A stretch of DNA of 64,000 nucleotides from Warburgia ugandensis (taxonomy: Eukaryota; Streptophyta; Magnoliopsida; Canellales; Canellaceae): positions 64,957,495 to 65,021,494 of the forward strand of contig CP141127.1 of NCBI GenBank assembly GCA_035236585.1, read 5' to 3'. The translations under genes were made by a program, and so were the position numbers. A model generated the notes under the pieces. That model was not told the DNA's origin. It saw only the letters and a program-made list of their open reading frames with translations, and made no database searches. Every line of letters begins with the position of its first letter. The stretch's first letter is position 1. Positions 45,178 to 57,950 of the stretch are shown here, one piece after another.

Positions 45178-46300
45178 ATGTTTAAACTCGCAAAAGTAGG
45201 AGAAAGAAAGAGTAAGGACTTAGACCACATTAAGTATATTAAAAGTGATGACCAAAAGGTACTAATCAAAGATGATAAAATCAAACAAAGATGGAAAAGT
45301 TACTTTAAAAAATTACTAAATGACAATTACCCTGAGAATATAGGGATTGAAGATACCATAAGCCCAAATAACGTTGGGCATTATAGATAAGACCGTAGAA
45401 TTAGAATACCTAAAGTGAAAAAGAACTTCAAAATGATGAAATCATAAAAGGCTCTGGGGCTTGATGGTATACCAATAGAGATTTGGAAGTATATGGGAGA
45501 TACTGGGATAATTTAGTCGACAAAATTGTTTAACAAGATTGTGAAATAGAAGAAAATTTTGGATGAATAAAAGAAGAGCTCTATTGTACCAATTTACAAG
45601 AATAAAGGAGACATACAAAGTTGTACTAATTATTGGGGGATCAAACTTATGATCCATAACATGAAACTTTTTGAAAGAGTGATGGAGAAGAGGCTATAGA
45701 ATGAGACAAGTGTATTGGAGAACCAGTTTGGTTTTATGCTTGGGAGGTCTACCATAAAAGCCATTTTCTTGCTTAGACAATTGATAAAGAAATATAAGGA
45801 GATAAAGAAGGACCCGTGGTCTTTATTAACTTAATGCCGATCCTTGCTGCAATCCTATAGTGATAGAAAATATGGTGAGTGTTGGGCATAAAGGGGTTTC
45901 ATGGGGTTATATATACATAACTAAATATATGTTTGAGAAAACAGTGACCAATGTTAGAACCACTAGCACAGAGACTAGTGATTTTTCTATCACTATAGGA
46001 ATGCAGCAAGGATCGGCATTAAGACCATACCTTTTCACCTTGGTTATGGATGGGTTAAGAAAACATTTGCACAAAGAGATTCCATGTTGCATATTATTTG
46101 CAAATGATATAGTTTTGATTGATGAGACAAGGGCGCGTGTAAACACAAAAATAGAGTTATGAAAAGATGCATTAGAACTTAAAGGATTAAAATTAATGGA
46201 ATTAAGACAGTATATGAAATGCAATTTTAGCAAGGAGAGGAGAGGGAATGGAGCATCAGTAAAGATTGATAAACAAGAAGTCCCCCTAAAATAACACTTC
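45178..46300 (+). pseudogene. LINE reverse transcriptase, broken
   Basis: Blocks in order: KDLDHIKYIKSDDQKVLIKD (from 45205), ALGLDGIPIEIWKYMG-like residues (about 45450), FGFMLGRSTIKAIFLLRQL (about 45730), TTSTETSDFSITIGMQQGSA (about 45960) and CILFANDIVLIDETR (about 46087). The catalytic pair usually reads FADD; here it is FAND, so even an open frame would be inactive. Several frameshifts split it, the largest between 45800 and 45860. Confidence 0.88.
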
Positions 46301-46400
46301 TAATACTTGGGATCTATAATTTATGAGAGTGGAGAGTGAGAGAGAGGTTGCCCAAAGAATGCAAATGGGTTAGAACATATGAAGATGCGTCTCTGGAGTT

Positions 46401-46832
46401 TTGTGTGATTTGAGACTGTCACTCATATTAAAAGGAAAATTCTATAGGCTAGCTGTAAGGCCAAGCATGCTCTATGGATTAGAGCATTGGTCAATTAAAG
46501 AAAAACATGAATATAGCATGAGGGTACCCGAAATGCAGATGTTGAGATGGATGAGTAGCAAGATAAGAAAGGATAGAAAGGATAGAAATAAAAACATTAA
46601 AAGAATCTTAGGAGCGGCACAAATAAGTAACAAGATGAGGGAAATTAGACTTAAATGGCTTAGACATGTCCAACATAAACCAAAAAGGGCATCAGTTAGG
46701 AGTGAGATGATTCAAGTCAAAGGTTCTAAAAGGGCAAGGAGAAGGCCCAAAAGAACATGGATAGAAGTGGTGAGAAAAGATTTAAAAACTTTGAGACTAA
46801 ATGAATCTATGACACTTAATAGAGGGGAATAG
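46401..46832 (+). CDS. LINE C-terminal region
   Basis: 143 codons open to the natural-looking stop at 46830-46832. It contains LKGKFYRLAVRPSMLYGLEHW, EMQMLRWMSSKIRKDRKDR, RLKWLRHVQHKP and RARRRPKRTWIEVVRKDLK, the conserved C-terminal blocks of plant RTE-type LINEs. The role in the family is poorly defined. It is the best-kept part of this copy, but it is disconnected from RT by a frame change. Confidence 0.85.
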   Translation: MCDLRLSLILKGKFYRLAVRPSMLYGLEHWSIKEKHEYSMRVPEMQMLRWMSSKIRKDRKDRNKNIKRILGAAQISNKMREIRLKWLRHVQHKPKRASVRSEMIQVKGSKRARRRPKRTWIEVVRKDLKTLRLNESMTLNRGE

Positions 46833-46896
46833 AGGAACAAGATTCATGTGACCAATCCCTAAATGGGATAAGGTCTTGATGATAACGATGATGATG

Positions 46897-47344
46897 AGTG
46901 AAGTACTAATGCCATGACCACATTTGTAGAAATATCTTAAAGTAAGAAAATGTTAAGTTTGATTAAACCCAAATCTCCAAATCAATTTCAAAAATTGACG
47001 ATGCTAAGATTAGCACCATCCTACACAACTGAATTTTAAAAACATCCAAGAGACCAAATAACAGTAAACATGAAAAACTAAGTATATAAAAGTGCAACCA
47101 CGACCTCACAACGTAACTAGCCAAAAAGGATTCACAAGTTGAGAAAGGCCTTGAAAATTCAAAGGCTGATTTCAATTTCCAAAAGGAAAGAAAAAAGGAA
47201 TGACATTTCATTGTTCTAGTAAGAGAGTACAAAAAAAAAATAAAAGCATAAAACTCACTTTGCAAGACATTAACTTACAACCCTAGAAAGATGAGTAACT
47301 CAACATCTACAACACACAGATTTCAACATTAATAATTTAAAATA
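46897..47344. repeat. Long satellite array, segment 5
   Basis: Type A monomer part, starting with the right LINE target duplication (46897-46914) and ending with the left 9-bp duplication of the Mutator-like element (47336-47344). Confidence 0.85.
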
Positions 47345-47430
47345 GGGTTTTTTGTAAAAATTCTATTACTTTATGGCTTTTTGCAAGAAAAGGAAACGTT
47401 TTTTCAATTTTGCAAATTTTCCATTAAGTT
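47345..47430 (+). repeat. Left terminal inverted repeat of Mutator-like element
   Basis: Matches the complement of about 48030-48115 with small gaps; the shared core includes TTACTTTATGGCTTTTTGC and TTTTGCAAATTTTCCAT. Confidence 0.85.
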
Positions 47431-48029
47431 TTTAAGAACTTTACAAATTTGCCATTTGGTTAGTTTTTCATCCATTTTTTTCATCCCAAACCCCAACACG
47501 GAACCCTGCACAGTGCCCCCCCTGTTACACCCCATTTCTGGCATCCCCACCCCTCCCCCTCCACTAGTTACCTAGCAATTCGCCCTCCCCTCCCGATTGG
47601 TACTGCCAGCTCCCTCCCCCATTAGGCACTCCCAGACTGTCCACCCCCGCACCGAGTACCTAGTTCGAACCCCCCCTCCCCCATAACACTTAACTTTTCT
47701 TATGTTGTGAAAATGCCAAAAAAAATTAATACGCCAATTTTGGCATACCAGACCCTCCATTCCCCCTACAACGGTACCCAATTCTCACCCTGCCTCCACC
47801 CATTGGCCCTCCTCACCCTGCCTCCACCCTTGCTTCCCACACTAGACAATGAGCAAATCCTCAATAGATAGTACCCCCAAGGTCGACTACGTCCTGCCTA
47901 ACGTCTGCGGCCAACGGGGGCACAGAGGTACTGAAAAATGTGTTAAAAAGAAGGGTTATTGAAGACAATAAGGGGAATATTGAAATTTAGTAAAAAAAAG
48001 AATAGAGAAAAAGAATGAAAACCTAACAA

Positions 48030-48115
48030 AATGGAAAATTTGCAAAATGGTGAAAACGTTGGGTTTTCTTGCAAAAAAGCCATAAAGTAATGGCAATTTT
48101 TTTTTTAAAAAACCC
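48030..48115 (-). repeat. Right terminal inverted repeat of Mutator-like element
   Basis: Complementary to 47345-47430; it ends AAAAAACCC directly before the 9-bp duplication. Confidence 0.85.
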
Positions 48116-51100
48116 TTTAAAATATTAAGTCTGCATGTTTCTAAACCAAATCATATGATGCTAACAAAGAGTTTAAAGCATGTTGAAAATCCCATAGGAG
48201 TAACTGACAAAAGCCAGGGGGGTTATCTAAGCAAAACCCCAAGCATAGATGTAACATCTTATTATGCAAAGAAAATATACGAAGTCATTACAAAACATCA
48301 AATGCAATCTAAACAAGAAAGCTACAAAAGCTTCAACATTATGTTGAATTGGTTTAAAAAGGAAAAAAGGGACTAAGAAAGCCGTCCATAAACCCTTAAT
48401 GAAATTTGACTACCAGATTAATTATTGTTCATCATATAATCGTCCCTGTGCAATTCCATATAGGATCATACATAAGTAATTCGTCCAGCAGAAATTTCAA
48501 CCTTGCGCATTTGACAAGTGAACAAAATCAACAAACAAATAAAAAGATTAGAGAACAACTAATGTCACAATCACATTGTGCAATTGCTAAATCTTGAAAA
48601 ATATCCTGAAGTAACATAAGATTACATTCCACTAAACCAATGTCCCTATATATATCCTAAAATCCAACATTACAAAAATTACAACCAACCCTACATAACA
48701 AAGAACACAATTTAATTGCTACAATATCCAAGAGATAACAATCAACACAAACAATGAGAACATAAGAGTAAAATCATGGTCTCGCAACCCAACTCGCCAA
48801 GTGACATTCACAATTGAGGAAACCGTAAAAAATACAAGGACTAATTTTATTTTCCAAAAAGAAAAGAAGGAATGACGCTTCATTGCTCTAAAATGACACT
48901 AAGCAAAGAAAATAAACACAAACCCCACGTTTCAAGACATCAACACTAAAACCTTAGAAAGACAAGCAACTCCACTTCTACGATTCACAAATTTCAACAT
49001 TACAAATTTTAAATTTTAAATCTACAAATTTGTAAACTAAATCACGTAACACAGAAAGAATTCAAGAAAGCATGAGAATGTTGCAGTGTTATTCTTAAGC
49101 AAAAAGCACAGAGGTTATCCAAGCAAAATCTCAAGTAGAGATGCATCCTCTTACTATGGAAGGGAAACATAAGAAGTCATTAGAAAACTTCAGCTGCAAT
49201 ATAAACAAAAAAGAAGCTGCAAAATCTCAATGTCACATCAAATCGATTCAAAAAGGAAAATAGGAACTATGAAAATGATCCACAAACCCAATATCAAATT
49301 TCACATCATGCAACTTCATAATAAATGATACATAAAAGGCTCATCGCGCAAGAATTTCTACTGATGGGTGAACAAGAAACACATGGAAAATAGAAGGTCA
49401 GCGAAGTATTGATGCGACGACTACAGTTGGAGAAATGTCTTAAAGTAAGAAAAGGTTATGTTCAACTAAACCCATGTCTCCAAATCAAGTCTAAAAATTG
49501 ATAATGCAAAGATTAGCACCAATCCTGTAGGATAAAGAACACAAGTAAATTTCAGAAACATCCAATAGATTAAATAACTATAGACGCTAAAAATAGAGCA
49601 TACAAGAGTATAACCATGGCCTCACAATGTAACTCGCCAGAAAACACTCACAAGTTGGTGAAGGCCTTAAATATTGAAGCACTTACTGTAATTTCCAAAA
49701 GGAAAGAAAAAGGAAATGACACTTCCTTATTCTAGTAGGAGTACAGTAAAAAATCATAATCCAAAAAAAATGCACAAAACCCACTTTGCAAGACATAAAC
49801 AGTAGAACCCCAGAAAGAACACTCAACATTTGCCACACACAGATTTCAACATTGCTAATTTAAATTATTAAATCCACATACTTCTAAACCAAATCAAATG
49901 ACACTAACAAAGAGTTTAAAGCAGGTTGAAAACCCCAAAAGAGTAACTCACTAACAAAAGGCATGGGGGATATCGAAGCAAAACCCCAAGCAGAGATCCA
50001 ACATCTTATTATGCAAAGGAAATATAAGAAGCGGTCAAAGAGCATCAACAGAAATCCAAAGAGGAAAAACCAAAAATCCTACAAAAATTTCAACATCACA
50101 TCAAATTGGTTTAAAATGGAAAAAAGAGACTACGAAAGCCATCCACAAATCCCTTATGAAATTTCACTACCAAATTAATAATTGTTCACCTGACAATCGT
50201 CCCTATATAGTTCCACATAGAATCATACACAAGCAATTCCTCTCGCAAAAATTTCAACCTTGCGCATATGACAAGTGAACAACAAGCAACACCAAAATAA
50301 GAAGATCAAAGAACTCCAGATATCATGACCACATTGTGGAATTGCCAAATATTGAAAAATATCTTAAATTAAGATAAGATTAGGTTCGACTGAACCAATG
50401 CTTCCAAATAAACCCTAAAATCCAGCACAGCAAAGATTACTGCCAACGCCGCACAAGAAAGAACACAATTTAATTTCTACAATACCTAGAGACTAGATAA
50501 TAAATTAACACAAACAACGAGTACATAAGAGTAAAACCATGGCCTCACAACCGAACTAGCCAATCAACAAACACAAGTTGAGGAAACCCTGACAAATTCA
50601 AAGGCTGATTTTAATTTTCAAAAAGAAAAGAAGGAATGATGCTTCATTGTTCTAACACAAGAGTACTCTAAAATGGCACTGACCATAAAAAATAAAATAA
50701 AAATAAAAAGAGCGCAAACCCCACTTTTCAAGTCATTAACACTGGAACTTTAGAAAGACAAGTAACTCCACATATACAATTCACAAATTTCAACAATATG
50801 AATTTGAAAATTTAAATCTGCATAATTGTAATCTAAATCATGTAACACTAAGAAGAATTCAAGGCAAGATGAAAACATTGCAGTGTTATTATTTAACAAA
50901 AGGCACAGAGGATATCCAAGCAAAATCTCAAGAAGAGAAACGCCCTCTTACTATGGAATGGGAAATACAAGAAGTCATTAGAAAATTCCAGCTGTAATAT
51001 AAACAATAAAAAAGAAGCTACAAAAACCTCAATGTCGAATCAAATTGATTCAAAAACGAAAATAGGATCTATGAAAATGATCCGCAAACCCAATATCATA

Positions 51101-51358
51101 TTTTACATCCAAATTAGTAATTGTTCTTCTCATAATCTTTAGCGTGCAACCCCATAACATATCATACATAAAAGGCGCCTTGCGTAAGAATTTCTACCCA
51201 ACCATATGACAGGTGAACAAGATACAGAAAATAAGAAGATTAACGAAGTATTAATGTCACGACCACATTTGGAGAAATATCTTAAAGTAAGAAAAGGTTA
51301 CATTCAACTAAACTGGTCTCCAAATCAATTCCAAAAGTTGACTATGGAGATCAGCACC
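48116..51358. repeat. Long satellite array, segment 6
   Basis: Markers near 48771 (type B), 49614 (type A) and 50537 (type B) give monomers of about 843 and 923 bp and a dimer of about 1766 bp. This is the least disturbed stretch and the best place to define a consensus. No gene is seen. Confidence 0.88.
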
Positions 51359-54300
51359 TGTGACGACTCGGGTTTTTGCAACACGTTTTGTAATGTATTT
51401 TGAAAGGCAGGGCCCTTAAGAGTATAAAAAAATTTTGCAAAACAAAGCACTGGACATTCTTTTCTTTAGAACTTGTTTTGTAAAACCCCAATCACCACTT
51501 CATACATAACATAAGTACAATTTGTATACAAAATAAAATTCCATTGAAGGAATATACTTTTATTAAATTCCAGGATCCATCCAGTGGTTCACAATACAGA
51601 CAAATCTAGTACAATACTTATCCAAATTACATAATCCAAAACTCAAGCTCACCATACAATAAAACTCTCAACAAAGAAAAATACATTTCTTCAAGTCTTC
51701 TATCGTCTTGAGCTCCTAACTCTCCTTCCCTGTATCTGAGATATTGTAACATTTACAATATCTCAGCAAGCAATGCTTGATAGGGGATTCAAGAAGCATA
51801 ATAATTTACAATGTAATTACAATACTTCATAATCCCATTATCCCTCAACATATTCATGTCTCTACTCTTTACTTTGTATTTTATGTATATCTATATACAT
51901 ACATACTCTTCATGAGTAAACCAGTTAAATTTATGAAAGTAGTCAAATATCATTCCCAACTAAGCTGATCAATTCTCTTCATTATGAGAATTTAGTATTA
52001 CAGTTAATCTTATACTGGAAATTTCGCTTCTTAGAAAATATTGGTAATATACAATTACCTAGCATTTCATTATGCTACAATATAAGGCATTTCACTATGC
52101 TTATTCTCATATGCATCACAATGCAAAATAATAAAAAAGGTTGTCATGCTACCGTCTGATTCGTACTACCGCGCTCGGATAACTGCCCTATTCACCACTG
52201 ATACCACAGTGGAAAATATTATGTCACTGCCCGTATGGGGGGTCAAGACTTTCACAGTGGTAGCCTTCCCATAATTGCCACCACCCGACTTTTAGCCTCT
52301 CTTTGGGCAAGGTATCATTATATCATCAAATTTCAAAGAGCGGGTGGTCAAACCCTCATAACTCCTCTAACAATAGCATCCCCTAGGCTTATGCCTATTA
52401 AAACAAACTCACAAGCCTCCAAGCTTGTATGTAAAATAGATTTCATATATATCAGACCATATGTCTGTTTACTTAGGGCTGAAATATTTTCTAGTTCCCT
52501 ATTCACTTATAGTTTAGTCCTTAACCATCTTATATGTGTTTGGTTGGATCATAAGGTTTTCAAGAGATTTAATACAAGTATTAACATTACTCTTGTCAAC
52601 ATAAGATCATAAGTACAATTATGTATATCTCATGTAAATGCATTCATCAAATCCTCCTACCTTTAAGGATTGATCTCTTTTCCCCAATCTTCCATGATCT
52701 GCACATCCATACATATTGTCAATATATAAATTTTGAACAATCCTATTGATTACTAGATCTAATGTTTAGAATGATCTTTAGATCATTCATATCTAAGTAT
52801 TTTTCTATCTCTAAGTCTTTGTGTGTCCATCTCCTTGATCTTGATCTTTCATAGATCCATTGATTTACAATCTACACATGTTGATAAAGATTAGGTCCTG
52901 GATCTTCTATCATCTAGTTCTTCTTTGATCTAAGTTCAGTTATTGGATCATCCCTAAGGAGGATGATCTTGGTTTTCTTCCTTGAATAATCTTTGATCAA
53001 GGGTTTGGATTATCTAATCTAATGAACTATAACAAGCATACTAATAAACATGAATACCAAGTACAATATAATATTTTATTTCTTATTGTTCTTGATCATC
53101 CAAGATCTAATGGATCTTGTTTGATTATCCTTATCTTATTAACTGTTTTTATTAGGGTTAGGTAATTTACTAACCTTTTATGCTCTTATTATTATTATTC
53201 AACTAGTTAATGTGCTGGTTGAAGGTAACTTATTCAAGCCTAAATCTAGACTGCTCCTCTTATTTTCAATTGGCTAAGGCTTACTAGCTGAATGGGTGAA
53301 CACAAAGTGGTTACTTCAATCCTCATGTAAGGAAGCGTTTAGACCTCACAAATGTCAACGGAAGGTAGGGGAAGAGCGAGGCTCTATTAGATAACCCTCC
53401 TAACCACTATGTTCATCATTCACTAGAATGACCATAGCTTAACCTTCCATAAGGTTCCTATAAGCACGTTTACCCTAAGTACTCTTTCTAATGTATTTTA
53501 ATTAAGTCCATGAATATTTATAATGTCATTCATGGGGTTTATTATTCTTCTCTTAGTTTGGGCCAAGGATTTGATAATCCTTATATTGTCCTACTAATTA
53601 TAGCCCTTACTAATTAAGTCCAAAGTACTCCATTCTTATTTGTGTCATGAAACTCTACTTTCTCATTAGATTACATTTTTTATGTTTTATGCTTTTTATC
53701 TCATAACAAGTAGATCTACTAATAACATTTAACCATAAATGAATTATAAATTCAAAGCATAAAACTACATAATTTAACACTTAATGATAATGAGGCAAGG
53801 TACTTAAAATTACTCTAACATGATTTCCAACTAATATACCTTAATAACTCAATTTAAACTAACATGGACTTAAGGTATAATCTCATACTATAGTATAAAC
53901 TTCTATGAAATTCTAGCATGGTCCTAAGTTAGAATGGCATGAAATCATACTAAAGTGCCCCTAAGATAATTAAATCTAGCACCTTATGATAATAATGAAA
54001 TCACATATCATGCTAAAGTCTAAATACTATACTAGCATGCTTTATAACATAATCATATTTAAAATGCTATTATATAAAATTAAACTAATTACATTAACAT
54101 TTTTAGAAACCTTTACTTATGATCCAACCATTTGATCTTAGATCTTTTCCTTTGATTAAGGGTATTAGTTATATTTAAGGGATTTTCTTTATTAAGGTCC
54201 AAAGATCATATTGATCCATTTTTGTCATAATCCATCCATGATTTCTTAGATTTCATTATATCAACATTCATTTTATCCATCCCAATGATCTAATCACACT

Positions 54301-54743
54301 TGATCTCATTGATCAAGTGGGTCCCTTTGTATTTTAAAGGTTTTTCTACTATAATGGGTAGATCCCTTAATATATCTCAGATATGTCCAAATAAACCATA
54401 GATATCACTTTATTTCAATAGTATATCATTAGTAAAACATATTTTCAAGATCTGATCATCTCAGATCTTGAAGATCTAGGTAATTGAAAACTTGTTTCTT
54501 TAATACAAAAAGTTTTACTGAATATTATGTCCATTTTATCATTTCATCAGAAAATATAGGTTTCAAGCTTTCCATGGCTTCTTTCCGATCTTAATTTGGA
54601 GTTCAGATGACTCCAAAATTTGATCTGGAAGTTTACAGTCCTTTTTAAGGCTTAGATTTGATCTAGGCCCAAGGAACGGACGGCCCAGATCTTTTGGGTG
54701 GAAAACCAAGCCGGGCGGAATGCTCCCGCTCGTCGGGCACGTC
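51359..54743 (-). mobile_element. Truncated or solo Ty3 LTR fragment
   Basis: The plus strand starts TGTGACGACTCGGGTTTT, the complement of the LTR end AAAACCCGAGTCGTCACA of elements 1 and 3. The fragment is about 3.4 kb, similar to the LTR of element 1, and has the same kind of gene-free content, including a GATACCACAGTGG-type inverted motif (52199-52212). No TGTAATGACC-type outer end is found at the right, where satellite resumes at CCACATATTCCTAAAC in a different phase, so the outer end is missing. Frames such as 52235-52612 show no protein features. Confidence 0.65.
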
Positions 54744-56137
54744 CGCCACATATTCCTAAACTAAATCATGTAACATTGAGAAAGAATTCAATGCAAGCTG
54801 AAAATCCCATAGTGATATTCTTTAGAAAAAGGTGCAGAGGTTATCCAAGCAAAATCTTAAGCAGAGACGTGTCCTCTATGTAGAATGGAGAAGAAATATA
54901 AGAAGTCGTGAGAGAACTTCAACTGCAATATAAACAAAAATGAAATAACCACAAAAACATCAATATCATGTCAAATTGTTGAAAAAAAAAAAAAAAGGAA
55001 TCATGAAAACAGTGCACAAACTAAATATCAAATTTCACATACAAATTATTAATTGTTCTTCTCGTAATCTTCTGCGCACAACTCCATAACAAATCATACA
55101 TAAAGGGCTCCTTGCACCAGATTTTTTGCCTGGTGCATAGGACAAGTAAACAAGAATTAAATGAAAAATAAGAAAATCCGAGAAAGTACTTATGCCATGA
55201 CCACACTTAGAGAAATATCTTAAAGTAAGAAAAGGTCAGGTTCGATTAAACCTATTTTTCGATATCAATTCTGAAAATTTACAATGTAAAGATTAGCACC
55301 AATCCTGCAAAACAAAGAACACAACTAAATTTTAGAAACATTCAAGATACCATATAGCAGTCAACACGAAAAACTGAGTATAGAAGAGTACAACCACGGC
55401 CTCACAATGTAAATCTCCAAAAAACATTCCCAAATTGAGGAAGGCATTAAAAATTCAAGGACTGATTTTAGTTTCAAAAAGGAAAGAAAAAAGGAATGGC
55501 TCTTCATTGTTTGAGTAGGTGAGTACCCAAAAATGACAGGATAAAAAAAAAAAAGCCCGAAACCCACTTTCCAAGACATCAACATTCGAACTCCAGAAAG
55601 ACGACTAACTCAACATCTGCAACATAGATTTAAACATTACAAATTTAAAATATTAGATTATCATATCTCTAAACCAAATCATATGACGCTAACAAAGACA
55701 GTAAGGCAAGTCAAACACCACCATTCACAAAGCCAGATTAATTATTATTCACCCAAAAATCGTCCTTGTGCAATTCTATATGGAATCATACATATGTGAT
55801 TCCTTTTGCAAAAATTTCAACCTTGCACATATGACAAGTGAAAAACAACCAACAACAAAATAAGAAGATCAAAGAACTATGGATATCATAGCCACATTAT
55901 GGAACAGCCAAATTTTGAACAATATCTTAAATTAACACAAGATTATGTTTGAGGAAACCAATGACCCCAAATTATATCCTGAAATCTGACACTACAAAGA
56001 CGACTGCCAACCCTGCACAACAAAGAACATAAATTAATTTCTATAATATCCAAGAGGCTAGGCAACAATCAACATAAAAACCAAGTGCCTAAGACATGAT
56101 AGTTACCTAAGCAAAACCCCAAGCAGAGATGCAACAT

Positions 56138-57950
56138 CTTAAAGTACAAAGGAAATATAAGAAGCCGTCAAAGAGCATGAATCCTAATCCAAAGAAGAAA
56201 AAAAAGAAACTCCTACCAAAACTTCAACATCACATCAAATTGGTTTAAAAGGGAAAATAGAGACTAAGAAATCCATCCACAAATCCCTTATAAAATTTTA
56301 CTACCAAATTAATAATTGATCACCTAAAAATCGCCCCTGTGCAATTCCACATAGAATCATACATAAGCAATTCCTCTAGCAAAAATCTCAACCTCACACA
56401 TATGACAAGAGAAAAACAAGCAAAACCAAAATAAGAAGATCAGAGAACTCCAAAGGAAATATAAGAAGCCATCAAAGAGTATCAATCCTAATCCAAAGAA
56501 GAAAAAAAAAGAAACTCCTACCAAAACTTCAACATCACATCAAATTGGTTTAAAAGGGAAAATAGAGACTAAGAAAGCCATCCACAAATCCCTTATAAAA
56601 TTTTACTACCAAATTAATAATTGATCACCTAAAAATCGTCCCTGTGCAATTCCACATAGAATCATACATAAGCAATTCCTATCGCAAAAATTTCAACCTC
56701 ACACATATGACAAGTGAAAAACAAGCAAAACCAAAATAAGAAGATCAGAGAACTCCAAAGGAAATATAAGAAGTCATCAAAGAGCATCAATCCTAATCCA
56801 AAGAAGAAAAAAAGGAAACTCCTACCAAAACTTCAACATCACATCAAATTGGTTTAAAAGGGAAAATAGAGACTAAGAAAGCCATCCACAAATCCCTTAT
56901 GAAATTTTACTACCAAATTAATAATTGTTCACCTGAAAATTGTCCCTGTGCAATTCCACATAAAATCATACATAAGCTATTCCTCTCGCAAAAATTTCAA
57001 CCTCGCATATGACAAGCGAAAAACAAGAAAAACCAAAACAAGAAGATTAGAGAACTCCAGATAGCATGGCCACATTGTGGAATAGCCAAATTTTGAACAA
57101 TATCTTAAATTAACACAAGATTATGTTTGAGGAGACCAATGACCCCAAATTATATCCTGAAATCTGACACTACAAAGACTACTGCCAACCTTACACAACA
57201 AAGAACACAAATTAATTTCTATAATATCCAAGAGGCTAGGCAACAATCAACATAAAAACCAAGTGCATAAGACATATTAGTTATCTAAGCAAAACCCCAA
57301 GTAGAGATGCAACATCTTAAAATACAAAGGTAATATAAGAAGCCGTCAAAGAACATCAATCCTAATCCAAAGAAGAAAAAAAGAAACTCCTACCAAAACT
57401 TCAACATCACATCAAGTTGGTTTAAAAGGGAAAATAGAGACTAAGAAAGTCATCCATAAATCCCTTATGAAATTTTACTACCAAATTAATAATTGACTAG
57501 CTGAAAATCGTCCCTATGCAATTCCACATAGAATCATACATAAGCAATTCCTCTCGCAAAAATTTCAACGTCACACATATGACAAGTGAAAAACAAGCAA
57601 ACCAAAATAAGAAGATCAGAGAACTCCAAAGGAAATATAAGAAGCTGTCAAAGAGCATCAATCCTAATCCAAAGAGGAAAAGAAAGAAACTCCTACCAAA
57701 ACTTCAACATCACATCAAATTGGTTTAAAAGGGAAAATAGAGACTAAGAAAGCCATCCACAAATCCCATATGAATTTTTACAACCAAATTAATAATTGAT
57801 CACCTGAAAATCATCCCTGTGCAATTCCACATAGAATCATACATAAGCAATTCCCCTCGTAAAAATTTCAACCTCACGCATATGACAAGTGAAAAACAAG
57901 AAAAACCAAAATGAGAAGATCAAAGAACTCTAGATGCCATGACCACATTG
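56138..57950. repeat. Local amplification of a 303-bp satellite sub-unit
   Basis: The block beginning AAAGGAAATATAAGAAG recurs near 56148, 56451, 56754, 57325 and 57626. Adjacent spacings are about 303, 303 and 301 bp; one longer gap contains a different monomer part. Copies differ at few positions, indicating recent unequal exchange. Confidence 0.85.

Larger units (their letters stand above)
43590..46896 (+). mobile_element. RTE-clade LINE, full length but inactive
   Basis: A 3307-bp non-LTR element flanked by a perfect 18-bp target duplication (43572-43589 and 46897-46914). It contains endonuclease, RT and C-terminal blocks in order and ends in a GATGATGATGA-type tail (about 46877-46896), as in RTE elements. 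A length of about 3.3 kb is the usual RTE size, so it is probably complete at both ends. Many stops and frameshifts inactivate it. The duplicated satellite sequence continues in register, confirming insertion into the array. Confidence 0.92.
47345..48115. mobile_element. Mutator-like non-autonomous DNA transposon
   Basis: A 771-bp element with inverted termini of about 85 bp (GGGTTTTTTG...ATTACTTTATGGCTTTTTGCAAG at the left, its complement at the right) and a perfect 9-bp target duplication TTTAAAATA (47336-47344 and 48116-48124). Nine-base duplications with long inverted repeats are typical of Mutator superfamily elements. The middle (47480-47830) is unusually C-rich and Pro-coding. No transposase is seen. 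A short cysteine/histidine stretch (CGQRGHRGTEKC near 47920) faintly recalls a zinc knuckle but has wrong spacing. Confidence 0.88.

Noticed and set aside
52235-52612. 125-codon frame inside the LTR fragment
   Set aside because: No recognisable domain, lies in LTR sequence, and has no partner in related LTRs.
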